Assembly (NCBI RefSeq): GCF_900113695.1
Contig: NZ_FOQH01000002.1
Coordinates: 372,001 to 436,000 of the forward strand
Source of the DNA: Albimonas pacifica
GTDB lineage: Bacteria > Pseudomonadota > Alphaproteobacteria > Rhodobacterales > Rhodobacteraceae
Direction of reading: 5' to 3'
DNA length: 64,000 nucleotides
Each line of letters starts with the position of its first letter. Within the stretch, counting starts at the first letter, position 1. The translations under genes were made by a program, and so were the position numbers. The notes under the pieces are model-generated. The model was not told where the DNA came from and ran no database searches. It saw only the letters and a program-made list of their open reading frames with translations. Shown one piece after another: positions 24,849-33,424 of this stretch.

Positions 24849-25678
24849 GCCGGCTTCGACGCCCGCACCGTCAGGCTCAGGGGCACGCGGGGCGCGCCCT
24901 CGGGCAGGCGGTAGAGCCCGTCGGCGCCCTTCGCGGTCCAGCCCGGCCACATGTCCCAGACCAGGAAGTCGTGCTCCTCGACGCCGTCGATGCGCAGCCC
25001 CGCCGCGATCAGCCCGCCGAGAATGTCGGAGACGGGGTGGATCCACTCGTGATCCGCCACCGCCGGCAGCGCGGTCCCGTCGCCGTTGTAGCTCGTCGCC
25101 TCCTCGAAGCGCAGGGGCGCCTCGCGCGGGGTGCGCCAGTCGAAGCAGGGGACGAGCCGCCCCTCGACCGGGTCCAGCATCTGGGCGAAGGGGTGGCAGT
25201 CGCGGAAGAACAGCCGCCCGCCGGGCTTCAGCAGCGCCGCGACCTGCGCCCCCCAGGCGCGCACGTCCGGCAGCCAGCAGATCGTGCCCCAGGTCACGAA
25301 CGCCATGTCGAAGCGCCCGGGCCCCATGGTCTGCGCCGCCTGCAGGGCGTCGCCGAGGTGGAAGCTCGCCGGCAGCCCGGCGCGGGCGGCGAGGGCGCGC
25401 GCCGCCTCGATGGCGACGGGGGAGAAGTCGAGCCCCTCCACCACCGCGCCCTTGCGCGCCAGGATCAGGCTGTCGAGGCCGAAGTGGCACTGCACATGGG
25501 CGATGCGCAGCCCCTCCACCGGGCCGAGGTCCGCGTCGCTCACCCCCTCGAAGCCGCGCGTTCCCGCGACCACGCCCTCGACGTCGTAGAAGCCGGTGCG
25601 GTCGGCGAGGTGGATCTCGGCCCGCGCGTTCCAGCGGGCGAGGTTGGCGGCGAGCGGCTGGGACGTCTCCGGGGGCAT
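24845..25678 (-). CDS. SAM-dependent methyltransferase
   Basis: The 277-residue product starts at ATG 25678. Class I methyltransferase motifs are readable: VEGLRIAHVQCHFGLDSLILAR (motif I, variant with CHFG), VEGLDFSPVAIEAAR (motif II), FDMAFVTWGTICWLPD (post II) and LLKPGGRLFFRDCHPF. The early WNARAEIHLADRTGFYDVEG is typical of a bacterial group annotated only as class I methyltransferase. Substrate is unknown. It heads a minus-strand set methyltransferase-esterase-permease with four-base overlap, suggesting co-expression; the 220 bases upstream show no gene. Confidence 0.82.
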   Translation of the reverse strand: MPPETSQPLAANLARWNARAEIHLADRTGFYDVEGVVAGTRGFEGVSDADLGPVEGLRIAHVQCHFGLDSLILARKGAVVEGLDFSPVAIEAARALAARAGLPASFHLGDALQAAQTMGPGRFDMAFVTWGTICWLPDVRAWGAQVAALLKPGGRLFFRDCHPFAQMLDPVEGRLVPCFDWRTPREAPLRFEEATSYNGDGTALPAVADHEWIHPVSDILGGLIAAGLRIDGVEEHDFLVWDMWPGWTAKGADGLYRLPEGAPRVPLSLTVRASKPA

Positions 25679-25899
25679 GGCAGGCCTCGATGGGCTGGAT
25701 CGCGGGCGGCGGAGCCTGCGCCCCGGCGGCGCGAGCATCGCCCGGCCGGCGTCCCGCGTCCAGCCGCGCGACGGGCCCGCGCCGCCCCGTCCCACGCCGC
25801 CCCACGCCGCCCTCGCGCGACCGTGGGCCGGCGAGGGCGGCCGGCGAAGGGCGGGGCGGGCTCCGGGCGGCGGAGGGAGGCGCGCGGCCGGCCCCGCCC

Positions 25900-26286
25900 T
25901 CACGTCTGCGGGAGCGTCGCGGCGGCGGCTTCGTAGAGGCGGAAGCCGTCCTCGATGGCGGGCAGGATGTCGACCACCTCGAAATGGTCCCGGGCGAGGA
26001 GGGGCGAGTCGCGCAGCCGCTCCATCGCGCAATGCCAGGCTAGGGGGCCGTCCACCTCGGCCATGGCGATGTCGGAGACGCGGCCATGGAACGCCTCGGC
26101 ATCGAAGTGGCGAAGGCGGATGCCGCGGGCGCCGAAGGCCTCCGCGAGCGCGGGCCCCGCCAGCGCCTCCCGCGCGGAGCGGTCCAGCGCCAGCCACGAG
26201 GGGCGGGCGCGCAGCAGCAGGAACACGGTCAGCGGCACGGGCGCCGGCCCGGTCGTCTGCGGGGGACGGGCAGGGGTCTGGGTCAT
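25900..26286 (-). CDS. Darcynin-like protein
   Basis: The 128-residue product starts at ATG 26286. TVFLLLRARPSWLALDRSAREAL, IRLRHFDAEAFHGRVSDIAMAEVD and FEVVDILPAIEDGFRLYE are the conserved blocks of the darcynin family, small proteins of unknown function that are predicted to adopt a ferredoxin-like fold. No signal peptide. The gene is divergent from a TetR regulator 88 bases away, with an 8-bp perfect palindrome between them, so it is almost certainly the regulator's target. Confidence 0.75.
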   Translation of the reverse strand: MTQTPARPPQTTGPAPVPLTVFLLLRARPSWLALDRSAREALAGPALAEAFGARGIRLRHFDAEAFHGRVSDIAMAEVDGPLAWHCAMERLRDSPLLARDHFEVVDILPAIEDGFRLYEAAAATLPQT

Positions 26287-26328
26287 CGCGAAAGCCTCGT
26301 GGGGGTTGCGTCGCGGACCAGAATCCGA

Positions 26329-26346
26329 GCGGATGCTCGCATCCGC
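26329..26346. promoter_or_regulatory. Candidate TetR operator
   Basis: GCGGATGC, 2-base spacer, GCATCCGC: a perfect 8-2-8 palindrome centred in the 88-base gap between the darcynin-like gene and its divergent TetR gene. Size and position are as expected for a TetR-family dimer site controlling both genes. Confidence 0.65.
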
Positions 26347-26374
26347 AACTCGCATCCCAGGCCGCCCGCGCCCG

Positions 26375-27028
26375 ATGGCCCATCCCCCGAGAAAGACGCC
26401 CAGACAGGCCCGCTCGCGCGCCACGGCCGAGGCGCTGGTCGAGGCGGCCGCTCGCATTCTCGAGACCGAGGGCCGCGGCGCCCTGACCACCAACCGCATC
26501 GCCGAGCGGGCGGGGGCGGGCATCGGCTCGCTCTACCAGTATTTCGCGAACCGGGAGGCGATCGTCGCCGCCCTCGCCGCGCGCGAGCGGGCGGCGCTGC
26601 TGGCGGAGGTCCGCGCGGCCGCGGCGGCGGGCGGCAGCCCGCGCGCGACGCTGTCGGCGATGCTGGAGGCGGCGCTGCGCCACCAGTTCGCCCGCCCGCG
26701 CCTCGCCCTGGCGCTGGAGGCGCTGGAGCAGGAGGTCGACCAGCGCGAGGACGCCGCCGCCCTGGCGCAGGCGCTGGAGGCGGAGGTGCAGGCCGCGGTG
26801 CGCGCCCTCGCCCCCGACGCCCCGCCGCAGGCCGCGCGCGACGCGCTCGCCATCGCCCGGGGGCTGGTGGACGCGGCGGCGCGGGCCGGCGAGACCGACC
26901 CCGCCCCCCTGCGCCCGCGGCTGGAGGCGGCGGTGCTGGGCTACCTGACCTGGCCCCGCCCGGGAGATGCCGCGGCGGCGCCCGGGCAGGCCGGCGAGGG
27001 CGGGGGACCGCAGACCGGGAGCGTCTGA
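26375..27028 (+). CDS. TetR-family transcriptional regulator
   Basis: The 217-residue product starts at ATG 26375. Residues about 10-58 are the TetR helix-turn-helix (ARSRATAEALVEAAARILETEGRGALTTNRIAERAGAGIGSLYQYFANREAIVAAL); the rest is an Ala/Leu-rich helical ligand domain. Such proteins repress neighbouring genes until a ligand binds. The divergent darcynin-like gene and the palindrome between them identify the likely target. The last about 30 residues are Pro/Gly/Ala-rich and probably disordered. Confidence 0.88.
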   Translation: MAHPPRKTPRQARSRATAEALVEAAARILETEGRGALTTNRIAERAGAGIGSLYQYFANREAIVAALAARERAALLAEVRAAAAAGGSPRATLSAMLEAALRHQFARPRLALALEALEQEVDQREDAAALAQALEAEVQAAVRALAPDAPPQAARDALAIARGLVDAAARAGETDPAPLRPRLEAAVLGYLTWPRPGDAAAAPGQAGEGGGPQTGSV

Positions 27029-27176
27029 CGGGAGGGGCGGGGCCGGGCGGCCGGAGGCCTCGGGCGTCGGCGGCGGGCGTCGGCGGCGGACGGGGCGTCG
27101 ACCGGGAGGGTGCAGGCCGGGAGGGCCGGACGCCATCGGCGCGCCGGGCGGCCATGGGCAGGGCCTGAAACGCGAA

Positions 27177-27202
27177 GGGCGCGCGCCTTGCGGCGCGCGC
27201 CC
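27177..27202 (-). terminator. Terminator-like hairpin after rplS
   Basis: Perfect 11-bp stem (GGGCGCGCGCC with GGCGCGCGCCC), 4-base loop, 36 bases past the rplS stop on the minus strand. It could also serve the convergent TetR gene. No T-run. Confidence 0.65.
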
Positions 27203-27237
27203 TCGGGACGTCGGCAGGGGCCCTGGCCCCGCGCGTC

Positions 27238-27648
27238 TTACTCGCCGGCGCCGGGCAGGGCGCGGCCGCCGGAGAAGCCCTCGCGGGGCTTGTAGTTGGT
27301 CTTCTCGACGATGCGGGCCGATTTGCCGCGACGCGCGCGCAGGTAGTAGAGCTTCGCGCGGCGGACCTTGCCGCGGCGCACCACCTCGATCGAATCGATG
27401 TTGGGCGAGTGGATGGGGAACACGCGCTCCACGCCCTCGCCGAACGAGATCTTGCGCACGGTGAACGAGCCGCCGATGCCGTTGCCGCCCTTGCGGCCGA
27501 TCACGACGCCCTCGAAGGCCTGGACACGGGTGCGGGTGCCCTCGGTGACCTTGTAGCCGACGCGGATGGTGTCGCCCGCCTGGAAGTCGGGGATCGCCTT
27601 GCCAAGTTCCTTGGCGTGCTCGAGCTCGAGCGTCTGCAGGAGGTTCAT
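27238..27648 (-). CDS. rplS: 50S ribosomal protein L19
   Basis: The 136-residue product is L19, at the 30S-50S interface. The conserved core is complete: [92 protein letters not shown]. Start ATG 27648 follows AGAGGT. It ends the rpsP-EVE-rimM-trmD-rplS series; the trmD stop is 11 bases upstream. Confidence 0.96.
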   Translation of the reverse strand: MNLLQTLELEHAKELGKAIPDFQAGDTIRVGYKVTEGTRTRVQAFEGVVIGRKGGNGIGGSFTVRKISFGEGVERVFPIHSPNIDSIEVVRRGKVRRAKLYYLRARRGKSARIVEKTNYKPREGFSGGRALPGAGE

Positions 27649-27659
27649 GACCTCTATCC

Positions 27660-28565
27660 TTATGACTGGCCGTCTTTGTTCCCTTCGCCCGGATGGGCGG
27701 GGGACGGACTGTTTCGCGACCGAGCGCTCTGGGCTTCCTTCGGGTCCGGACCGGAGCCTTGCCGCTCCCGGTGCGCCCGCCAGAGATCGGGTCGTCGTTC
27801 CTTGGTCAGCCTTTCGGCCTCTTGCCGACGCCACTCCGCGATCCGGGCGTGATTGCCGGAGAGAAGCGTCTCCGGGATCTCGCGCCCTTCCCACACGGGG
27901 GGCCTCGTATACTGCGGGGCTTCCAGCAGTCCGTCGGAGAAGGACTCCGTCTCCACGGACTCGGGGTTCCCGAGGACGCGCGGTATAAGCCGAACCGTGG
28001 CGTCGATCAATGCCATCGCGGCGATTTCCCCGCCGGTCATCACGAAATCCCCGAGGCTGACCTCGTGGATGCCGCGGGCGTCCAGCACGCGCTGGTCCAC
28101 GCCCTCGAACCGGCCGCAGATGAAGGTCGCGCCGGGGGCCTCGGCCAGGGCGCGGGCCATGGCCTGGTCGAAGGGGCGTCCGCGCGGCGACATCATCAGG
28201 ACGGGGCCGGGGCGGGGCGTCTCGTCCAGGGCGGCGGCCACCACGTCGGCGCGCAGCACCATGCCCGGGCCGCCGCCGGCGGGGGTGTCGTCCACCGCCC
28301 GGTGTTTTCCGAGGCCGTAGTCGCGCAGATGCACCTTCTCCAGCGCCCAGATCCCTTCGGCGAGCGCGCGGCCCAGCAGGCTTTCGCCCAGGGGACCCGG
28401 GAACATGCCGGGGAAGAGGGTCAGCACCGTGGCGCGCCAGGCGTTCTTGACCCGCGTCTCCTCCATCAGGTCGCGCGGGCGGCGCGAGGCGGAGATCGTC
28501 AGCCGCCCGTGCGAGCGGCTGGGCGCCGGCGGCTCGGGCGCGTCGGGCTCGGTCTCGTCGCTCAC
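27660..28565 (-). CDS. trmD: tRNA (guanine-N1-)-methyltransferase
   Basis: The 301-residue product methylates G37 of tRNAs reading CNN-type codons, preventing frameshifts. The core (from about residue 41) has [28 protein letters not shown] and the trefoil-knot segment [31 protein letters not shown] chose GTG 28565, which overlaps the rimM stop (GTGA); this adds an N-terminal [19 protein letters not shown] segment that I recall as conserved in Rhodobacterales TrmD. A later ATG (28463) would give the shorter enterobacterial-like form. The C-terminal about 45 residues are Arg/Pro/Ser-rich. Confidence 0.93.
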   Translation of the reverse strand: MSDETEPDAPEPPAPSRSHGRLTISASRRPRDLMEETRVKNAWRATVLTLFPGMFPGPLGESLLGRALAEGIWALEKVHLRDYGLGKHRAVDDTPAGGGPGMVLRADVVAAALDETPRPGPVLMMSPRGRPFDQAMARALAEAPGATFICGRFEGVDQRVLDARGIHEVSLGDFVMTGGEIAAMALIDATVRLIPRVLGNPESVETESFSDGLLEAPQYTRPPVWEGREIPETLLSGNHARIAEWRRQEAERLTKERRPDLWRAHRERQGSGPDPKEAQSARSRNSPSPAHPGEGNKDGQS

Positions 28566-29131
28566 GCCCCGGCGTCCTCGCCGGGTCCGGGGCCGTCGTC
28601 CTCGTCGTCGTCGTCGCCGGGGAACACGCCCGGCGGCGGGTCGGCGACGATGCGGTGGGCGGCGAGGTCGACGATCGGCACCGCGGCGCGGGTGAAGGGC
28701 AGCATCACCGGCTGGCGGAACTCGGGCGAGACGATCTCGAGCATGTCGCCGGCGCCGAAGTCGTGCACCGCGCGGACCTTGCCCAGCCTGACCCCGCCGC
28801 CGTCGTAGACCGGCAGGCCCACCAGGTCGGCATGGTAGAACTCGTCCGTGGGCAGCGAGGGCAGCTTCCAGCGCGGCGCATAGAGGCGCACGCCGCGCAG
28901 CGCCTCGGCCTGCTCGCGGGTGGCGACGCCGGTGAGGCGGGCGGCGAAGCCCCCCTTCACCTGGCGGGTGATCTTCACGCCGAACTCGCGCCCGGCCTCG
29001 TCGGTCAGGGGCGCATAGTCGCCGATGGCCTCGGGCTGGGCGCAGAAGCTTTTCAGGCGCACGTCGCCGCGCACCCCGAAGGCGCCGGCGATGGCGCCCA
29101 CGCAGACCTTGCCGATCGGATCTTCGTTCAT
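28562..29131 (-). CDS. rimM: Ribosome maturation factor RimM
   Basis: The 189-residue product assists 30S assembly (16S rRNA 3' domain, S19 binding). The N-terminal RimM barrel [19 protein letters not shown] and the PRC-barrel ([38 protein letters not shown] ... [23 protein letters not shown]) are both present. The last about 25 residues are very acidic ([14 protein letters not shown]). ATG 29131 overlaps the EVE-like stop, and its stop overlaps the GTG of trmD, so it is translationally coupled on both sides. Confidence 0.94.
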   Translation of the reverse strand: MNEDPIGKVCVGAIAGAFGVRGDVRLKSFCAQPEAIGDYAPLTDEAGREFGVKITRQVKGGFAARLTGVATREQAEALRGVRLYAPRWKLPSLPTDEFYHADLVGLPVYDGGGVRLGKVRAVHDFGAGDMLEIVSPEFRQPVMLPFTRAAVPIVDLAAHRIVADPPPGVFPGDDDDEDDGPGPGEDAGA

Positions 29132-29712
29132 TTCGCCCGCATCCTGAACGGTCCTCCGTCATTGCCGCGCGTGGCCAGCCCCAGCCCCCGCTCCAGGGCC
29201 GATACGCCGGGAGCGTCCTGCCCCTCGGCGGCGACCGCGAAATCCAGCCCGCGGTCGTGTCGGATCTCCCAGGCGAAGCCGGGCAGGTCCATCGCGTCGG
29301 CGATGCGGGCGAAATCCTCGCGTCCGATCGCCTTGCGGTCCCGGGCCAGCGAGGCGCGCCAGCGGGCCGCGTTCTTGATGAAGTCCAGCCGGGGGGCGAG
29401 CCCCTCGGCGTGGACCGGATGCGCGGGCGCCATCCAGCGGGCCTGCAGGCGGCGGATCACGCCGCCGTCGCGCCCGCGGGTCCAGGCGGTGCCGGGACCG
29501 ATGATCCCGATCGCCTCGAAGCGCTCGACCAGCTCGGCGGCGTGGTCGGTGGGCCGCTTCACGAACAGCGCCAGCCCGTCGCCGGGATGCATCGCCTCCA
29601 GCGCCGTCTCCGTCGAGTGGGAGAGCAGGCAGAAGCTGCGCTGCACCGCCTCCTCGACGTGGTCGCCGGAGCCGACGCCGATCCAGAACTTCCGATCCCG
29701 CTTCTTCGTCAT
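29128..29712 (-). CDS. EVE/PUA-like domain protein within the ribosomal operon
   Basis: The 194-residue product begins [43 protein letters not shown], which resembles the start of EVE-domain (UPF0310) proteins (RYWIGVxSxxHVxxGVxGGFCQ...MxxGDxLxYY). The EVE fold is PUA-like and binds modified nucleotides or RNA. Family members are about 145 residues; this one carries about 40 extra at the C-terminus and lacks the usual CHGK and YYSP pieces, so homology is plausible but not certain. It lies between rpsP and rimM, overlapping the rimM start as ATGA, so it is co-expressed with translation genes. RNA-related function is inferred from context and fold only. Confidence 0.6.
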   Translation of the reverse strand: MTKKRDRKFWIGVGSGDHVEEAVQRSFCLLSHSTETALEAMHPGDGLALFVKRPTDHAAELVERFEAIGIIGPGTAWTRGRDGGVIRRLQARWMAPAHPVHAEGLAPRLDFIKNAARWRASLARDRKAIGREDFARIADAMDLPGFAWEIRHDRGLDFAVAAEGQDAPGVSALERGLGLATRGNDGGPFRMRAK

Positions 29713-29850
29713 CGCCCGGCCTCCGCCTGTCCGCCCCTGAAAGGGCGGCAGCCTAGCGGGTCGGGTCTAACAGAGCCTTGATCGCGGAAGCGGACGCTGA
29801 CCGGACGGGCGAAGCGGGCGGGCGGAGGGAGACCCTCCGCCTGGCGCCGG

Positions 29851-30264
29851 TCACTCGGCCGAGGCTTCCTCGGCGGGCGCCTCGGGGGCGGGAGCGGCGG
29901 CGGCGGCGGCCGCGGCCTCGGCGGCCTTCGCGGCCTTTTCCTCGCGCTCCTTGGCGCGCTCCTTGGCCTTCTTGCCCGGCTCGGCCTTCTTGAGGTTGGC
30001 GCGCTCGGCCTTGTCGCGGACGCCGGCGGCCTCGAGGAAGCGGGCGACGCGGTCGGTGGGCTGGGCGCCCTTGGCGATCCACTCCTGGATCTTCTCGACG
30101 TCGAGCTTCACGCGGTCCTCGGAGTCCTTGGGCAGGAGGGGGTTGTAGGTGCCCAGCTTCTCGATGAAGCGGCCGTCGCGGGGGGCGCGGCTGTCGGCGG
30201 CGACGACGCGGTAGAAGGGACGCTTCTTGGAACCGCCGCGGGCGAGACGAATCTTGATGGCCAT
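29851..30264 (-). CDS. rpsP: 30S ribosomal protein S16
   Basis: The 137-residue product is S16. [45 protein letters not shown] and the following [30 protein letters not shown] core are standard (about 85 residues). The remaining about 50 residues are a Lys/Glu/Ala-rich tail, a common alphaproteobacterial extension. ATG 30264 is family-typical. Co-directional with chorismate mutase upstream (181-base gap) and the EVE-like gene downstream (138-base gap). Confidence 0.96.
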   Translation of the reverse strand: MAIKIRLARGGSKKRPFYRVVAADSRAPRDGRFIEKLGTYNPLLPKDSEDRVKLDVEKIQEWIAKGAQPTDRVARFLEAAGVRDKAERANLKKAEPGKKAKERAKEREEKAAKAAEAAAAAAAAPAPEAPAEEASAE

Positions 30265-30445
30265 GGTCTTGGTCTCCTTGGGTGTCGGTCCGGCGCAGGG
30301 CGCCGGGAGGTCGTGTCGGGCCGCTGGCCCGGGGTTTCGGGTCCGGGCGGGCGCCCGGGGTCTGGGATCCGGGCCTGGGCCCGGTTTGCCGTCCGGGCGT
30401 TCCGGCCCGTTTGCGGTCCCGGGCGCGGGGGCCCGGGCGTCTCGA

Positions 30446-30793
30446 TCAGCTCTTCAGCTTCTCGTGGTGGCGGATGACTTCCTGGATGATGAAGGCCAGG
30501 AAGGCTTCCGCGAACTCGGGGTCCAGTTCGGCGTCGGCCGAGAGCTGGCGCAGCCGGGCGACCTGGCGGGCCTCCCGGTCGGGGTCGGCGGGGGGCAGGT
30601 CGTGCTCGGCCTTCAGCTTGCCGACCGCCTGGGTCGCCTTGAAGCGCTGGGCCAGCGTGTAGACCAGGATCGCATCGAGGTTGTCGATGTCCCCGCGCAG
30701 CTTGGCGAGCACCTCGCGCGCGCGCAGCACGTGCGCCGGCTCGCCCAGGGTCCCGGCGGTCTGCGTCGCCGTGTCGGTCCCCGTCTTCGTCAT
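30446..30793 (-). CDS. Chorismate mutase, AroQ type
   Basis: The 115-residue product is a monofunctional all-helical chorismate mutase, converting chorismate to prephenate, the substrate of the TyrA seen at 4.8 kb. Active-site pattern: [50 protein letters not shown], with the early Arg, the RFK lysine and later Gln/Arg. I chose ATG 30793 because GGGGGAGGGA precedes it at good spacing; ATG 30814, overlapping the GNAT stop, is the alternative. It is the last of a minus-strand ffh-GNAT-GNAT-mutase run linked by four-base overlaps (except this start). Confidence 0.88.
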   Translation of the reverse strand: MTKTGTDTATQTAGTLGEPAHVLRAREVLAKLRGDIDNLDAILVYTLAQRFKATQAVGKLKAEHDLPPADPDREARQVARLRQLSADAELDPEFAEAFLAFIIQEVIRHHEKLKS

Positions 30794-30810
30794 CGTCGTC
30801 CCTCCCCCGG

Positions 30811-31350
30811 TCATGCCGCCGCCCCGGCCGAGGCGCGCGCCGGGTGGCGCCAGACCTCGACCACATGGCCGTCGGCATAGGTGAAATCGCCCGGCTCGCG
30901 CACGCAGCCCAGCCGGCGGGCCAGCGCGAGGCTGGGCGCGTTGGCCGGGTCGATCAGGCTGATCGGCGCGTCGATCCCGTGGCGCTGGAAAGCGTCCTCG
31001 CGCGCGGCGAGCGCGGCCTCGGCCGCATAGCCGCGCCCCTCGAACCCGTCGAGCAGGGACCAGGCCATCTCCGGCTCGGGGACCTGCTCGTGCCACTGCA
31101 TCCCGACGCGCCCGACCAGGAGGCCGGTGGCCTTCTCCTCGACGGCGAACATGCCGTAGCCGCGCAGCACCCACATGCCCAGGAAGGACTGGAACTTGGT
31201 CCAGGCCTGCTGGCGGGACATCGGGCCGCCGATGAAGCGGGCGCGGGGGCCGGCGTAGAAGGCGGCCAGCGGCTCGAAATCCTCCACGCGCAGGGCGCGC
31301 AGCACCAGCCGCTCGGTCTCCAGCGTGGGGATCGTCGCGACGGTGGTCAT
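30811..31350 (-). CDS. GNAT-family N-acetyltransferase (tandem copy 2)
   Basis: The 179-residue product is a RimJ/RimL-type GNAT acetyltransferase: IPTLETERLVLRALRVEDFEPLAAFYAGP, then FAVEEKATGLLVGRVGMQWHEQVPEPEMAWSLLDGFEGRGYAAEAALAARE (acetyl-CoA loop region GRGYA), then NAPSLALARRLGC. It is clearly paralogous to the preceding gene: the two share the start IPTLET and the LLDGFEGRGYA/LFEGHEGKGYA block. Possible substrates are ribosomal proteins or small amines; not determinable. Start ATG 31350 overlaps the stop of the first copy; the stop overlaps ATG 30814. Confidence 0.86.
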   Translation of the reverse strand: MTTVATIPTLETERLVLRALRVEDFEPLAAFYAGPRARFIGGPMSRQQAWTKFQSFLGMWVLRGYGMFAVEEKATGLLVGRVGMQWHEQVPEPEMAWSLLDGFEGRGYAAEAALAAREDAFQRHGIDAPISLIDPANAPSLALARRLGCVREPGDFTYADGHVVEVWRHPARASAGAAA

Positions 31351-31880
31351 GCCGAGAGCTCCGCCGCCGAGGGGTGGCGCCAGATCTCGGCGTGCCAGCC
31401 CTCCTCGGGGTGGACGAAGTCGCCCTCGCGGTGACAGCCGAGCCGGGTGGCGACCGCCTTGCTGGCGGCGTTCTCCGGCGCGATCAGGCTGATCGCGGTG
31501 GTCCAGCCGGCGGAGCGGTAGGCCCAGTCGCGCGCCTCGAGCGCGGCCTCGGTGGCGTAGCCCTTGCCCTCGTGCCCCTCGAACAGGGACCAGCCGATCT
31601 CGGGCTCCGGCCAGCCGTCGGGCCGCCACGGGCCGACGCGGCCGATCACGGCGCCCGAGGCCTTCTCCTCGACCATCCACATGCCGAAGCCGCGGAAGGC
31701 CCACATGCCCAGCGTCCCCGCCAGACCCCACCAGGCGTCGGAGCGGCCGAGCGGGCCGCCGATATACTCGGTCCGCGGCGCGGCGAAGAAGGCCGCGAAG
31801 GGCTCGAAATCCTCCTGGCGCGGCGCGCGCAGGCGCAGCCGGCCGGTCTCGAGCGTGGGGATCTCGAGGCGGAAGGTCAT
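31347..31880 (-). CDS. GNAT-family N-acetyltransferase (tandem copy 1)
   Basis: The 177-residue product has the same RimJ/RimL-like layout as its neighbour: IPTLETGRLRLRAPRQEDFEPFAAFFAAP, EKASGAVIGRVGPWRPDGWPEPEIGWSLFEGHEGKGYATEAALEAR and AASKAVATRLGCHREGDF. Coupling to ffh upstream (ATGA at 31880) and to the second copy downstream makes a tight unit. Placement among ffh, rpsP and trmD suggests a translation-linked substrate, but this is inference. The two copies probably arose by local duplication and have diverged substantially. Confidence 0.86.
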   Translation of the reverse strand: MTFRLEIPTLETGRLRLRAPRQEDFEPFAAFFAAPRTEYIGGPLGRSDAWWGLAGTLGMWAFRGFGMWMVEEKASGAVIGRVGPWRPDGWPEPEIGWSLFEGHEGKGYATEAALEARDWAYRSAGWTTAISLIAPENAASKAVATRLGCHREGDFVHPEEGWHAEIWRHPSAAELSA

Positions 31881-33424
31881 TTCTTCTTCCCGAAGCCGGA
31901 CAGGCCCGGCGGCATCGGCGCGCCGCCGCCCAGGCCCGGAAGGCCGCCCGGCATGCCGCCGCCCCCAAATCCACCGGGCCCGCCCATGCCCTGGGGCAGC
32001 TTCGGCGCCTGGCCCGGCGCGCCGCCCATGCCGGCGGGGGGCGTCATGCCCGCAGGCATCCCGCCTCCCTTGCCGCCGAAGAGCGCGCCCAGGCCGCCCC
32101 GCATCAGGCCCTTGGTCCCCATCTTGCCCATCTTCTTCATCATGTCCGCCATCTGGCGGTGCATCTTCAGAAGCTTGTTCACGTCGGCCACGTCCATGCC
32201 GCAGCCCGCCGCGATGCGCTTCTTGCGGCTGGCCTTGAGGAGGTCGGGGTTCTTCTTCTCCTCCTTGGTCATCGACTGGATGATGGCGATCTGGCGCTTG
32301 AGGATCTTGTCGTCGAGCCCCGCCTCGTCCATCTGCTTCTGCATCTTGCCCATGCCCGGCAGCATGCCCATCAGGCCGCCCATGCCGCCCATGGAGATCA
32401 TCTGCTCGAACTGCTTCTGCAGGTCGTTCATGTCGAAGCGGCCCTTCTGGAACCGCCTCATCATCCGCTCGGCCTCTTCGGCCTCGATCGTCTCCTGGGC
32501 TTTTTCCACCAGCGAGACGATGTCGCCCATGCCCAGGATCCGGCCGGCGATCCGCTCGGGGTGGAATTCCTCGAGCGCGTCCATCTTCTCGCCGAGGCCG
32601 ACGAACTTGATCGGCTTGCCGGTCACCGCGCGCATCGAGAGCGCGGCGCCCCCGCGGCCGTCGCCGTCCATGCGGGTCAGCACCACGCCGGTGACGCCGA
32701 TGCGGCCGTCGAAGTTCTCGGCGACGTTCAGCGCGTCCTGGCCGGTCAGGCCGTCGACCACCAGCAGCGTCTCGCGCGGGCGCACGGCGTCGCGCACGGC
32801 GATGGCCTCGTCCATCAGCTCGTCGTCGACATGCAGACGGCCGGCGGTGTCGAGCATGTAGACGTCGAAGCCGCCCTGCTCGGCGGTCATCTTGGCGCGG
32901 CGGGCGATCTGGACCGGGCTCTCGCCCTTCACGATCGGCAGCACCTCGACGCCGGTCTGCAGGCCCAGGACCTGCAGCTGCTCCATCGCCGCCGGGCGGC
33001 GGACGTCGAGCGAGGCCATCAGGACCTTCTTCTTCTCCCGCTGGCTCAGGCGCATGGCGAGCTTCGCGGTGGTCGTGGTCTTGCCCGAGCCCTGCAGGCC
33101 GACCATCAGGATCGGCGTGGGCGGGTTGTCGACGCGCAGTTTTCCGATTTCGGCGCCGTCGCCGGCGAGCACCTTCACCAGCTCGTCATGCACGATCTTG
33201 ACGACCTGCTGGCCGGGCGTGACGGACTTCGTCACCGCCTGGCCGGTCGCCTTCTCCTGCACGGCCTTGACGAAGTCGCGGGCGACGGGGAGCGAGACGT
33301 CGGCCTCCAGCAGCGCCACCCGCACCTCGCGCAGCGCGGTCGAGACGTCGGCCTCGGACAGCGCGCCCTGCTTGGTGAGTTTCTCGAAGACGCCCGAGAG
33401 GCGTTCGGAGAGGCTCTCGAACAT
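31877..33424 (-). CDS. ffh: Signal recognition particle protein Ffh
   Basis: The 515-residue product is the GTPase/RNA-binding subunit of SRP that targets nascent membrane proteins. N domain (about 1-85; MFESLSERLSGVFEKL), G domain (about 95-295; GLQGSGKTTTTAKLA, DVRRPAAMEQL, DTAGR, TRMDGDGRGGAALS) and Met-rich M domain (about 325-450; FDMNDLQKQFEQM, SGxGxxxxxxNKLLKMHRQMADMMKKM-like helix) are all intact. The C-terminal about 70 residues are a Gly/Met/Pro-rich tail longer than usual. ATG 33424 with GGAAGGAG nearby upstream. Head of the ffh-GNAT-GNAT-chorismate mutase run. Confidence 0.96.
   Translation of the reverse strand: MFESLSERLSGVFEKLTKQGALSEADVSTALREVRVALLEADVSLPVARDFVKAVQEKATGQAVTKSVTPGQQVVKIVHDELVKVLAGDGAEIGKLRVDNPPTPILMVGLQGSGKTTTTAKLAMRLSQREKKKVLMASLDVRRPAAMEQLQVLGLQTGVEVLPIVKGESPVQIARRAKMTAEQGGFDVYMLDTAGRLHVDDELMDEAIAVRDAVRPRETLLVVDGLTGQDALNVAENFDGRIGVTGVVLTRMDGDGRGGAALSMRAVTGKPIKFVGLGEKMDALEEFHPERIAGRILGMGDIVSLVEKAQETIEAEEAERMMRRFQKGRFDMNDLQKQFEQMISMGGMGGLMGMLPGMGKMQKQMDEAGLDDKILKRQIAIIQSMTKEEKKNPDLLKASRKKRIAAGCGMDVADVNKLLKMHRQMADMMKKMGKMGTKGLMRGGLGALFGGKGGGMPAGMTPPAGMGGAPGQAPKLPQGMGGPGGFGGGGMPGGLPGLGGGAPMPPGLSGFGKKK

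Noticed and set aside
27660..28463. Shorter trmD starting at ATG 28463
   Set aside because: The upstream extension from GTG 28565 overlaps rimM neatly (GTGA) and carries a segment I recall as conserved in Rhodobacterales TrmD, so the longer form is preferred.
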